64,000 bases of DNA from Candidatus Bathyarchaeota archaeon (GCA_029881805.1 JAOULW010000002.1:62001-126000); one strand, 5' to 3'; counted from the stretch's first letter, positions 53,261 through 61,390 are shown. The notes: generated by a model from the sequence alone, not told the origin. Translations and numbers: made by a program.

Positions 53261-53333
53261 TAACGTGCTAGGATAAATCTGAAAAACTAAAAAATTGGAA
53301 GAATTGATTTCAAATCAAAGCTGTTAGCTTAAC

Positions 53334-53471
53334 CTAAAATCTTCTTGGGGGTCTTCTTTTTGAGTAGCACTCTCGACAGTAAACAGGTCTGCTTCCGTCA
53401 GGTTTGAATGGTACTTCACATTCTTGGCCACAATCAGCGCAGACTGCTTTGTGCATTTCTTTCTCGTACAT
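53334..53471 (-). CDS. CxxC-x17-CxxC zinc-binding small protein, copy 2
   Basis: A 45-residue paralogue of the gene at 15159-15299: the CADCGQECEVPFKPDGSRPVYC core is nearly the same, ending in PPRRF. ATG 53471 is chosen because AAGGAGTTGA is placed 12 bases upstream exactly as in copy 1; a longer frame opening at 53546 would put that SD inside the gene. A zinc-ribbon nucleic-acid-binding role is plausible. Confidence 0.75.
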   Translation of the reverse strand: MYEKEMHKAVCADCGQECEVPFKPDGSRPVYCRECYSKRRPPRRF

Positions 53472-53659
53472 TAACTCTTTCAACTCCTTATAGTCGCTAT
53501 GCAAAAATCGCTTCTTACACGCTTCATCTACCCTTAACTTCGACACTTATAAACTATGTGCTTGCAATCGCGAAAATACTATTGACCAGATTCCATCTAT
53601 CACGAGTCTAAAGTAAGTCTCATAGCGTGCCCACATTTTCCTTAACGCGCGCGCTTTGA

Positions 53660-55153
53660 CTATTTTGGACTACATTTTCTTCTGTAGGCTATGACTGCTA
53701 GTAGTGTCGCTATCATGAATAATGGTAGAATGAGCAATGATGGAAACTCTGGGATTATGAATTGGATCACAAGTGGATATCTGTCAATATTGTTCGCATC
53801 AACAACATATGGTGTGTTCCATATCCCTGATTCATCTATCTCTGTTGCATATGGGTATTTTTCTTCATAATCACTCCAATAGTTACCTGCGCCAAGACCA
53901 TCATCCCAACTATTAACTGACCCTTGAACATCCACTTGTTTACCGTTGTTCACTAAATTGTTATTGTAGATAATGTTGTTGAATGAGCTGTATATCCACA
54001 TGCCATGTTGTTTACAGTTTACTATGTTATTGTCAACAATAGTGTTGTCATTTGAATAAAAGAGAGAGATGCCGTTCTCATTACTTGTAAGGTTGTTTCC
54101 TATTATGGTGTTTGATTCCCCGTCTATGAAGATACCATCCATTTCGTTGTTCATTATCACGTTGTAGGAGACGTTGTTTTTGGAGCCACTTATTATGACT
54201 CTGCTTCCGTTCAAGATTACATTGCCTTGTATAATGTTGTTGGAAGACCAGATGTTCATTGGAATCTCGTACGTAGGCCCCTCATAGGTTATCCTGTGCG
54301 CGAATATTGTATTTTCTATGTACGTATTTCCACCGGATTCGTCTAATATGCCAGCAGTTTGGTTTATTTGATTGCGGCAGATCAGATTGTTCCTAGAATT
54401 GGATAAAAGCAGACCATACTGTGAAATATTCAGCAAAAGATTATCACTAACAGTGTTGTTATTCGAATCTGAGAAAGAGATGCCATACATGCTTATGTTG
54501 GCGATAATATTATTGCTAATGTTACTATTGCTTGAGTAGTATAGTAGAATGCCTGTAGAACCATTCCGGACAGTAAATCCTGCTAAGGTCGTGTCGTTCT
54601 CTCTTATTTCTATGATCTGTGTACCGTTTCCATCTATTATGGTGTTGTACTTGTTTTCTCCAACAAGCGATACTGACTTATTCACAACTATGTCTTCATA
54701 GTATACCCCTGAAGAAACGAAAATCGTATTTCCTTCATTTGCATTGTTTAGTGCCTCTTGGATAGAAGAGTATTTGACATATATTGGGTATCCCTCACTG
54801 ATCCACGCAGTTATTCCTTCGAGCATATTGTAAACATTCGAAAAGCCATTGTCTACTAGAATCTGGCTTGCGATGCTACTCCTTACACCTGTTCTACAAT
54901 ACACTAGGATTGCATCGGCTTCGTTTAGTTCATTCAGTCTTCCTACCAATTCAGTATGGGGAATTAACTTTGCATTTCTAATGTGACCCTCATCATATTC
55001 ACTCTGAGTCCTGACATCCAAGATTACCAAAGAAGGATTAGAGTCAATCATAGTCTTCGCTTCTGAAACCGTAACGTCAGTATAGCTGTCAGCTCCCAGA
55101 ACTGGTATAACAAGCAAAAATACAATGATTGAAAAGACATATTTCTTGCCCAT
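53660..55153 (-). CDS. Secreted rhodanese-NosD beta-helix fusion with PEF-CTERM-like tail
   Basis: A 497-residue surface protein. A signal peptide spans residues 1-20. Residues about 25-115 are a rhodanese domain (SLVILDVRTQSEYDEGHI; active-site loop VYCRTGVRSS with Cys86). Residues 120-440 are a right-handed beta-helix of NosD/parallel-helix type with repeated N-I-I/N-N-T turns. After a GAGNYWSDY segment the C-terminus has a NosD-like dangling part, then IIPEFPS, a hydrophobic helix and a basic YRRK end, a sorting signal shared with 15888-16646. A sulfur-transfer site displayed outside the cell on a beta-helix is unusual. Confidence 0.85.
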   Translation of the reverse strand: MGKKYVFSIIVFLLVIPVLGADSYTDVTVSEAKTMIDSNPSLVILDVRTQSEYDEGHIRNAKLIPHTELVGRLNELNEADAILVYCRTGVRSSIASQILVDNGFSNVYNMLEGITAWISEGYPIYVKYSSIQEALNNANEGNTIFVSSGVYYEDIVVNKSVSLVGENKYNTIIDGNGTQIIEIRENDTTLAGFTVRNGSTGILLYYSSNSNISNNIIANISMYGISFSDSNNNTVSDNLLLNISQYGLLLSNSRNNLICRNQINQTAGILDESGGNTYIENTIFAHRITYEGPTYEIPMNIWSSNNIIQGNVILNGSRVIISGSKNNVSYNVIMNNEMDGIFIDGESNTIIGNNLTSNENGISLFYSNDNTIVDNNIVNCKQHGMWIYSSFNNIIYNNNLVNNGKQVDVQGSVNSWDDGLGAGNYWSDYEEKYPYATEIDESGIWNTPYVVDANNIDRYPLVIQFIIPEFPSLLILPLFMIATLLAVIAYRRKCSPK

Positions 55154-55198
55154 GGCTATCGTTTGTTTAAGTATTCTGTTTCAGTTTCTTATTGCTTG

Positions 55199-55284
55199 TG
55201 GAAGAATCTTCGATTCAATTCCTCTAGACCACTATCTTTTGAAAAATTCTTATAATAATATCATATAGGAAAAAATCCAAAAAT
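55199..55284 (+). repeat. P repeat, copy 2, without gene
   Basis: Nearly identical to 52280-52365. Instead of leading into a 196-codon gene it runs within 6 bp into R repeat copy B. Only a 24-codon frame follows (from ATG 55283), which looks fortuitous. Confidence 0.75.
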
Positions 55285-55289
55285 GGATC

Positions 55290-55350
55290 TCATTGAACGC
55301 GCTAAAGCGCACTTAGCCTGTTTCTTGAAATCTCCTAGTTCCTTCCAACA
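55290..55350 (+). repeat. R repeat, copy B (short)
   Basis: GCGCTAAAGCGCACTTAGCC then TGTTTCTTGAAATCTCCTAG and TTCCTTCCAA: the first 60 bases of the R repeat. The rest of the repeat is missing. Confidence 0.7.
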
Positions 55351-55411
55351 CTTGCTTTGACCAAATGATTTAAAACATCAGTGACCGTATTTTGATTTGT
55401 TGGTGTCTTGA

Positions 55412-56014
55412 GTGACTGTGGAAAAGGAGTTTGGGGCTGACCCAAAATTGAAGAAGCTCTACCGAGCTTATCTTGCGCTTGTTACTATTGGTGTCTTTCT
55501 TTGGTGGATGATTCCAGTTGTAGCTGTAGCGTTTTCATTTGAGATGTTGACTGGAGTTGTAGCTGCTTTAGTGTCTTTTGTTCCGCTTCTTATTGCTGTC
55601 GCAATCGCCCTGTATTGGATTCCGAATTTTCATTCTTCAATAAACTATGTTCTTGAGGATGACGAGATTATAGTTACAAAAGGAGTGTGGTGGAAGACAA
55701 AAAGTGTCGTGCCCTACAATCGCATTACTAATGTCAACATTTATCAAGGTCCAATTTCCAGGCATTTTGGACTAGGGAGGCTTTCAATACAAACTGCGGG
55801 CTTTTCAGGAGTAAGTAGCTCTGGTCACAAAACAGCAGAAGCAGAGATTTTTGGAGTAGAAAACTTTGAAGAAATCAAAGACATGGTTATGAAATTTGTT
55901 AAAGGAATTAAACCTGTAGCTGTAGAGGCAGAAGCTGAAGCCAGACCTTCGAAAGATATAAACGAGCAGATTCTCCAAGAACTAAGAAGAATAAGGAAAG
56001 CTGCAGAAAAGTAA
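55412..56014 (+). CDS. Bacterial-type PH domain membrane protein
   Basis: A 200-residue protein. Two hydrophobic helices (about residues 20-45 and 50-75) are followed by a bPH2/DUF304 domain: INYVLEDDEIIVTKGVWW, KSVVPYNRITNVNIYQGP and GRLSIQTAGFSG, then a charged helical tail. Family members of the YdbT type sit in membranes; the function is not established. The start is GTG 55412; other starts are possible. R repeat copy C begins just after its stop. Confidence 0.85.
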   Translation: MTVEKEFGADPKLKKLYRAYLALVTIGVFLWWMIPVVAVAFSFEMLTGVVAALVSFVPLLIAVAIALYWIPNFHSSINYVLEDDEIIVTKGVWWKTKSVVPYNRITNVNIYQGPISRHFGLGRLSIQTAGFSGVSSSGHKTAEAEIFGVENFEEIKDMVMKFVKGIKPVAVEAEAEARPSKDINEQILQELRRIRKAAEK

Positions 56015-56018
56015 AATG

Positions 56019-56318
56019 TTCGACATGCGCTGAAGTGCACGTAGCCTATTTCTTTCAAATCTCCTAGTTCTTCGCAATCTCTCTATTGTGGTATCACTTC
56101 TCAGCAGTTACTACTAATCATGCCATTGATATTGATTGACTGTTGCTCATCTGTCAAGAATTTAGACAATTTCTAAGCAGAACAAAAAAGTAAATGTCTA
56201 AAAAATTAGCCAATTTAGAAATTATATAATAGCGCGCAAATTTCCTCTAGTTTAGAATAGAAAGTTGGAAAACCAAAATGTAAATAGGCGTTAGAACAGT
56301 TCTGAAGTTTGTGTACAA
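56019..56318 (+). repeat. R repeat, copy C (about 300 bp)
   Basis: Matches copy A over most of its length, including TCTAAAAAATTAGCCAATTT at about 56191, and copy B at its start (TGCGCTGAAGTGCAC, a changed form of the GCGC palindrome). It begins within 5 bp of the preceding stop codon, as copy A does. Confidence 0.75.
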
Positions 56319-56324
56319 AGGGTC

Positions 56325-56528
56325 ATGAAGAAAATGAGTGAATGTCCAAATTTGCAGAAGAATCTGGAAGAATGCACCTGCACATACAATTGCAGTCTAA
56401 AAGGCAAATGTTGCGAGTGTATAAGGGGCCACAGAGAACATAATGAACTTCCAGCCTGCTATTTTCCACAAGAAGTCGAGAAAACCTATGACAGATCAAT
56501 CAGAAAATTTGTATCCCTTCATAAATGA
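56325..56528 (+). CDS. DUF6485-like Cys-rich small protein
   Basis: A 67-residue protein with [20 protein letters not shown] at about 17-36 and [17 protein letters not shown] at about 44-60. This matches the DUF6485 pattern of small archaeal and bacterial proteins with six or more cysteines, probably metal binding. The start is ATG 56325, with AAAGGG upstream. The function is unknown. Confidence 0.75.
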   Translation: MKKMSECPNLQKNLEECTCTYNCSLKGKCCECIRGHREHNELPACYFPQEVEKTYDRSIRKFVSLHK

Positions 56529-56705
56529 TTAAAAATTTGTAATGCGCTACTACATCTTCTTTGTTACTCAATTCACTAGCAACTTCAGAATCGACACACT
56601 CTTCAAACTTGCCGATGTTGCTGCAACTTATACACTTCTCACAGTTCAAACAGGCTTCGACCCTTTCACACTATCATGTGTCGTGGGCTGAATAATCACA
56701 GGGGT

Positions 56706-57473
56706 CTATTCCATGATCTTAATGTCTTCAAGTTTTTGAAGACCCATCGATGCTGCCGTTTTCACGATGCCGAAATTTATCTTTTCCGATGGTAGCAGAA
56801 TCATTGTTTCTATCGAGTCTAATCCTAATTCTTTGGCTCGGAGCGATCTCGCGTGTCCATCTAGAATGTAGTATTTGCCTCCGCCACGAATGCAGACTAT
56901 TGGCACTAGCAACTTCTTTATCGAGTCAATCTGTGTTTTTCCGACATGCGACTGTGTGGGAATCAGATCCTTTAAGTTAACATGCTCTTTACTGAGGTAG
57001 AATGGCACATTGTAGATCGCTTCATAATGTTCAACGACAAAAAGGATACGCTGCCAAGCCTTCAGAATAGGGTCTTCTATGGGGCTTACGTCTTTTATGC
57101 GGAGGTCTTCGAGTGGAAGCCTCAAGATTTCTCTGTAAGTCTTGCCTTCGGGAAAGCTCAGTACATGCGCCTTGATGGTTCTATGCATGAGCTTTTTGCG
57201 GATGAATGCACGGTGATGACCATCCAGAACAAAATAGTCTTCGCCACTGTTCACAACTGTTATTGGTACGTCATAATTCTCTTTGACGATTTTTTTGAAG
57301 ACAAGAGCAAGTTTATCGTTCTCTAGAAAATCTTCTGTTGGATATAGTCGTTCAAGGGGGATTTCCTCAAGATCAACGCGAAGCTTGACTTTGTAGATGG
57401 TTTCAAAGCTTTTGACTATGCCGTCAACTCGGTTCGAAAGATCCTTCCAATTTGCCAGTTCAATTTCTCGCAT
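56706..57473 (-). CDS. Two ParB/Srx-like domain protein (SerK-like)
   Basis: A 255-residue protein with two related ParB/Srx-like repeats: one with YFVLDGHHRAFIRKKL near 76-91, the other with YYILDGHARSLRAKELG near 202-218. The DGHHR/DGHAR motif is the phosphate-binding box of ParB/Srx folds. Thermococcus free-serine kinase SerK has a related fold and motif, so an ADP- or ATP-dependent kinase is possible; a DNA-binding ParB role is less likely here because no HTH is seen. The start is ATG 57473. Confidence 0.6.
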   Translation of the reverse strand: MREIELANWKDLSNRVDGIVKSFETIYKVKLRVDLEEIPLERLYPTEDFLENDKLALVFKKIVKENYDVPITVVNSGEDYFVLDGHHRAFIRKKLMHRTIKAHVLSFPEGKTYREILRLPLEDLRIKDVSPIEDPILKAWQRILFVVEHYEAIYNVPFYLSKEHVNLKDLIPTQSHVGKTQIDSIKKLLVPIVCIRGGGKYYILDGHARSLRAKELGLDSIETMILLPSEKINFGIVKTAASMGLQKLEDIKIME

Positions 57474-57634
57474 TGTTCCTCCATATCTTCAAGCATTTGC
57501 AGCCTCTTTTTCTTTTTGGAATTTCTAATATATTATTCTGAATAGGAAGAAATTCAAGGGGATTTAACTCTAGAATATTCTGAAAGAACTCTTCGAACTC
57601 TTTGATCTAGCTATTTGTAAACTCAATTCCGCTT

Positions 57635-57847
57635 TTATGCCGATTCGGGTTCTTTCCACTTTTCTATCAGTAGTTTGTCGTCTTCAAGTTTGAAGGTTAC
57701 TTTGACAGCAATTGAGTCGGCCCCTCTTTTTGTCCTTTCATAATCTTTGAAAGGGAACATGCTGTCTTCCGCTAAATCTACTGGTAGATAAATCAGGTAT
57801 TTTCCGTCTTTCCTTCTGAACAAGCGTCCTCTTCCTTCATTGACCAT
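57635..57847 (-). CDS. Small conserved archaeal protein
   Basis: A 70-residue protein with a strong SD GAGGTGA about 6 bases before ATG 57847. It has a basic RGRLFRRKDGKYLIYLPVDL start and a VKVTFKLEDDKLLIEKW end, consistent with a small beta-rich fold like AbrB-type or ribosome-linked proteins. The family is not identified with confidence. Confidence 0.7.
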   Translation of the reverse strand: MVNEGRGRLFRRKDGKYLIYLPVDLAEDSMFPFKDYERTKRGADSIAVKVTFKLEDDKLLIEKWKEPESA

Positions 57848-58142
57848 TTGTTATCACCTCGAATAAATCTATGATTTAATATATAGGCTCATAGCTAGAG
57901 GTTATTTAACTATTGTCTCCAATTGCACCAATAAAACATCAATTGATTCTCAAAAATGGTCCAAAAAAGAATTATCTGCAACAATGTGCGCGAAGCGACC
58001 TTGGTCTACCTCCTTTCGAGCTTGCTGTTGTGTTGCTGTATGTCTGTAGTACATGGCTACAAAACAGAATCTGAAATCCAGAACATTTAATTTTGGACTT
58101 TGAATAGAGTCTACAAACAAACCCTAAAGTGACAAACAAAAA

Positions 58143-58262
58143 ATGAAAACACTACCTTCCTTGAGAATTTTGCTGAATCAAAAAGGATACTCCGAGAAAG
58201 CCATTAAAGAAATCTGGAAATGGTATGATTTCTCAGAAAGAAAAGGAGTTGCCAGCTTCTGA
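58143..58262 (+). CDS. Small conserved archaeal protein ending KGVASF
   Basis: A 39-residue protein, MKTLPSLRILLNQKGYSEK through an IWKWYDFSERKGVASF end. Short archaeal proteins with this closing motif are recalled from methanogens and other archaea, so it is probably a real gene. There is no strong SD. R repeat copy D begins 30 bp after its stop, as with other R copies. Confidence 0.55.
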   Translation: MKTLPSLRILLNQKGYSEKAIKEIWKWYDFSERKGVASF

Positions 58263-58291
58263 TTCTTAACTTTACGAAACAACGCCCTATA

Positions 58292-58425
58292 GATTAAGCG
58301 CTAAAGCGCACTTAGCCTGTCTCATTGAAATCTCCTAGTTCTTTCAAACCCCTCTGTTTGAAGTATCACTTCTCAACTGCTACTATTAATAATACTATTG
58401 ATATTCGTCAAACATTGTCCATTTT
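58292..58425 (+). repeat. R repeat, copy D
   Basis: GCGCTAAAGCGCACTTAGCC then ATCTCCTAGTTCTTTC, TATCACTTCTCAACTGCTAC and ATACTATTGATATTC. It includes the TGAAGT-ATC-ACTTC hairpin which replaces the GTTGAGT/ACTCAAC hairpin of copy A, so pairing is kept while the bases differ. Confidence 0.75.
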
Positions 58426-58559
58426 GCATTTGCGCTTGGGCGCTTGCGAGGGGTTGTTGTTTGCTATGAGTTTGGTGAACAGAATTAAGAAATAGAAGAT
58501 TTCTCCGAAAGTGTTATGTAAAAGTTAAATTGCTAAAATATTAGGAGAGACGGAGATTA

Positions 58560-59849
58560 TTGAAGAGAACAATTTCTAGAACTACGTTGATTCTGATTCT
58601 CTTATTTGTGTCTGCGCAAGCGTCAAAACTAATGCCAACGAGGGGGGCTTTACCTACTCAAGTTCGAAGTTTCAGATTCCTTGGAATAGAATATGAAGCA
58701 GGATATCATGCTCGACTTGATGATGCTCAGCACTTAATCAGAGAGTTACTGGTATATCCGAACTGGAATAACAGTACGGATCAGTATGTAAGTTACATTC
58801 GTTTCTTGTCAATGTACAATTATAGTGAAGTTGCAGATGACGTTAAGGCTTTTTGGTGTGGTGACCTCAATTTCAGCAATATAAAGAATCAAATCGTAAA
58901 TTTCTTATGCGAAGCATCTCCAGGTGAGATTGTAGTGTTTTTTTATGGTGGACATGACTTTTTTATAGATTGGTTTCTAATTCAGATGGAACTAATTGAT
59001 TGGTTCAATTCGGAGGCACTACAACAGGCGTATGTAACAGTCATACTGGATACTTGTGGCGCCGGCTGCTTCATTAATTTTCTACCTGATCACATAGTGT
59101 TAGCTTCAAGTGGAATAGAAACTACATATTGTGGGATTTTCCCTTTTGGATTGATAACAGGTTTCGAGTTAGCAGATGATTCTAATAATGATGGCTGGAT
59201 CTCTGCAGCGGAAGTTTTCTCTTACGCAAAAAACTATACAGAGGCAATAGTTTCTGAGGGGGGAGGATATCAAAGCCCAAAGAGCCATTATGGAAAAGTA
59301 GAGGGCGATCTTCCTCTTGTTCCTAGAGATATGTCCAAACCATTTCCTACATGGGACGTTGCAATTACAAGGGTAACAGCAAACCCCTTCAACGTGAAGC
59401 CAGACTCTTCTATGACCATCATTGTGAGCATTGAAAATCAAGGAGAAAAGCTCGCAACTTGTAAACTCTATTTATATGCCAATACAAGTCTAATATCACT
59501 TGAGCAAACAACCTCGTCTTCAGGGAAAACCGTGAACGTAACTTTAACATGGTTTCCTATAGATGCATATGGCCTTTATACACTAAGCTGCAGTGTGAGC
59601 ATATGCCCAGGCGAATTAAACATATCTAATAACAACCTTACTGACGGCACAGTTTACGTAAGTATTCCAGGTGATGTAGATGGCAATGGCAAGGTTCAAA
59701 TTGAAGACATAGTTGCTATAGCAGAAGCTTATGGAAGCTTTTCAAGCCATCCTAAATATGATGCAAAACTAGATGTTGATTGTAACGAATTCATAGAAGT
59801 CAAAGATCTTCTAACAGCAGCACTAAACTACGGGCAACACTACCCATAA
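58560..59849 (+). CDS. Secreted caspase-like protease with CARDB and dockerin domains
   Basis: A 429-residue protein. A signal peptide spans residues 1-21. The caspase-like (clan CD) domain has IVVFFYGGHD with catalytic His132 and VTVILDTCGAGC with catalytic Cys166, and an EF-hand-like DSNNDGWISAAEVFSYA segment near 212-228 seen in related archaeal proteins. Residues about 275-370 are a CARDB Ig-like domain (ANPFNVKPDSSMTIIVSIEN). Residues 373-429 are a dockerin-like pair of calcium loops (GDVDGNGKVQIED; DVDCNEFIEVKD). The start is TTG 58560. It is probably exported and could bind a cohesin-type partner; no cohesin is in the window. Confidence 0.85.
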   Translation: MKRTISRTTLILILLFVSAQASKLMPTRGALPTQVRSFRFLGIEYEAGYHARLDDAQHLIRELLVYPNWNNSTDQYVSYIRFLSMYNYSEVADDVKAFWCGDLNFSNIKNQIVNFLCEASPGEIVVFFYGGHDFFIDWFLIQMELIDWFNSEALQQAYVTVILDTCGAGCFINFLPDHIVLASSGIETTYCGIFPFGLITGFELADDSNNDGWISAAEVFSYAKNYTEAIVSEGGGYQSPKSHYGKVEGDLPLVPRDMSKPFPTWDVAITRVTANPFNVKPDSSMTIIVSIENQGEKLATCKLYLYANTSLISLEQTTSSSGKTVNVTLTWFPIDAYGLYTLSCSVSICPGELNISNNNLTDGTVYVSIPGDVDGNGKVQIEDIVAIAEAYGSFSSHPKYDAKLDVDCNEFIEVKDLLTAALNYGQHYP

Positions 59850-59868
59850 ACACGCATTTTGGGTGGCT

Positions 59869-59923
59869 GTTTTTCTTCTGTAGAATATGGCTGCGAGTAA
59901 CGTTGACATCATGAATAGCGCTA
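59869..59923 (-). pseudogene. Orphan relic of a PEF-CTERM-like tail
   Basis: On the minus strand ALFMMSTLLAAIFYRRK resembles the LFMIATLLAVIAYRRK tail of the NosD fusion. No body precedes it; upstream is a small membrane gene. It is the second orphan tail in the region. Confidence 0.5.
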
Positions 59924-59934
59924 ATGAGGCTTAA

Positions 59935-60120
59935 TCATATGAAAGAAACTCGTTTCATTTTAGGTCTCCAAAGGCCGAAATAGAAAAGGAGCATAAAAAC
60001 AGTTGCCAAAGCAGAAGAGGTAAGACCTAGATAAATCAGGTTACGAGCAAAAAACAGTAGCACAATCGAGACTAACCACAAAAAGATGCCTAAAACCAAA
60101 AATGTGTTCACAACTTTCAT
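59935..60120 (-). CDS. Small membrane protein
   Basis: A 61-residue protein with two hydrophobic helices and a basic end (WRPKMKRVSFI). ATG 60120 follows the stop of a start-less membrane frame (60122-60376) by 1 bp, suggesting translational coupling. A TTG at 60144 is an alternative start. The function is unknown. Confidence 0.5.
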   Translation of the reverse strand: MKVVNTFLVLGIFLWLVSIVLLFFARNLIYLGLTSSALATVFMLLFYFGLWRPKMKRVSFI

Positions 60121-60121
60121 T

Positions 60122-60376
60122 CTAAAGGGCACTTTTCCTTCCAATAAACCCTATTCTGAACGAAAATCTCGACCAACAGTCAAAATAAGCAAATATGCTA
60201 CCAATAAAGAGCAAGAATGTGAGAAACAACGTGAGAAGAGCGATCTGGGCAAAATTGTTGATCGCGTCAAAACTCAACATGAAAACGATTCCTCCAAAGA
60301 CAAAGCTAGCAAGAATTCCTAAAATCCCAGCAGAATCCCGTAATATTGCAGAACATCTGACATCAAAGCTTGACCG
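60122..60376 (-). pseudogene. Start-less membrane-protein frame
   Basis: An 84-codon frame with two hydrophobic helices (GILGILASFVFGGIVFML; IALLTLFLTFLLFIGSIFAY), closed upstream by TAG at 60377-60379. There is no ATG, GTG or TTG before the first helix. It probably is the tail of a decayed membrane protein, or starts from a rare codon. Confidence 0.4.
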
Positions 60377-60573
60377 CTACTCACTCACGACACCTACACT
60401 ATGCTGTTTCATTCACACTTATTCAGTTTTTATGACTTTTGACAGAATCTTCGATTGAATCTGCTTTCTCAGGCTTTTTGTCTAGTAACATTTTGTGACT
60501 ACAACTCGTGTTTTCAACATGTGCGTCGATATTTAAAGAGTCTTCATCGTTATCGATATTTGAGGTGAAAAAA

Positions 60574-60648
60574 ATGCAAGATGAATATGAACTGAAAAAG
60601 AGCAAAGCGATGTACTACCAAAGTCTGTATCACTCCAAACCACTCTAA
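60574..60648 (+). CDS. Tiny SD-led open frame (24 residues)
   Basis: MQDEYELKKSKAMYYQSLYH plus four residues, with GAGGTGAA 5 bases before the ATG and a TATA-like ATATTTAAAG near 60528-60537 suggest a real short peptide. A pyrimidine-rich stretch downstream (60650-60671) could be a terminator. The function is unknown. Confidence 0.4.
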   Translation: MQDEYELKKSKAMYYQSLYHSKPL

Positions 60649-60746
60649 ACGATCTTTTCCTTTTTTCTTCGTCTTCGGTCAGAAAGAAAGACCAAAGCCG
60701 AATTGTTTGTTTTCATTTGCACATAAGGCAACTACTTGTGTTGCTG

Positions 60747-61283
60747 CTACATCGAAGTTGCCTTTGTTAGTATCTTTGGTTCTCTCCAATCTTCTCTGAG
60801 GATACTGTATAGATAGGTGTCAGTCCACTTACCTCTGACGAACAGTGCTTTTCGCATAATTCCTTCTTTATTGAACCCAGCCTTTTCCAAAACTTTTTGT
60901 GACGCCTTGTTTTCCACGTTAGTTCCGGCTTGTATTCGGACAATATCTTTAGACAAGAATAGATAATCCACCATAACCTTAACAGCTTCAGTACAGTAGC
61001 CATGGTCTCTCTCACTTGGGATCAAGGCGTAACCTATTTCAAATATTTCTCCCACGGCAAAATGTCCTATGAACCCAATTTTACTGCCGTCTTTTTTCTC
61101 TATGATAAACCACTTCTCTTTCGGAGCAAGCTTATCATATTTCTTCTCAATCTCCGCTCTGGATAGCTGTTCATTTAAGGGATCGTATATGCCGCTGAAA
61201 TCGGGATTATTGAACCATTCAGCAACAATTAGTGCGTCTTCTTTTTCAACTATTCTCAGATTGACCTTTCTGCCCTCAAGCAA
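60747..61283 (-). CDS. GNAT-family acetyltransferase (RimJ/RimL type)
   Basis: A 178-residue acetyltransferase. Visible are LRIVEKEDALIVAEWFNNP, EIGYALIPSERDHGYCTEAV (acetyl-CoA pyrophosphate loop) and RIQAGTNVENKASQKVLEKAGF near 117-138, typical of RimJ/RimL-like N-acetyltransferases. The substrate could be a protein N-terminus, an amino acid or an antibiotic. The gene stands alone. Confidence 0.92.
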   Translation of the reverse strand: MLEGRKVNLRIVEKEDALIVAEWFNNPDFSGIYDPLNEQLSRAEIEKKYDKLAPKEKWFIIEKKDGSKIGFIGHFAVGEIFEIGYALIPSERDHGYCTEAVKVMVDYLFLSKDIVRIQAGTNVENKASQKVLEKAGFNKEGIMRKALFVRGKWTDTYLYSILREDWREPKILTKATSM

Positions 61284-61390
61284 AGTTTAAACCCGTCAAC
61301 CGAATCTACTGTCTAGGTTTTTATTATTTGTGGAAGAAAATTTTGCTCATTTTTTCGAATTTTTTTTCTCGTCTAGGACTTCAATGAAGA

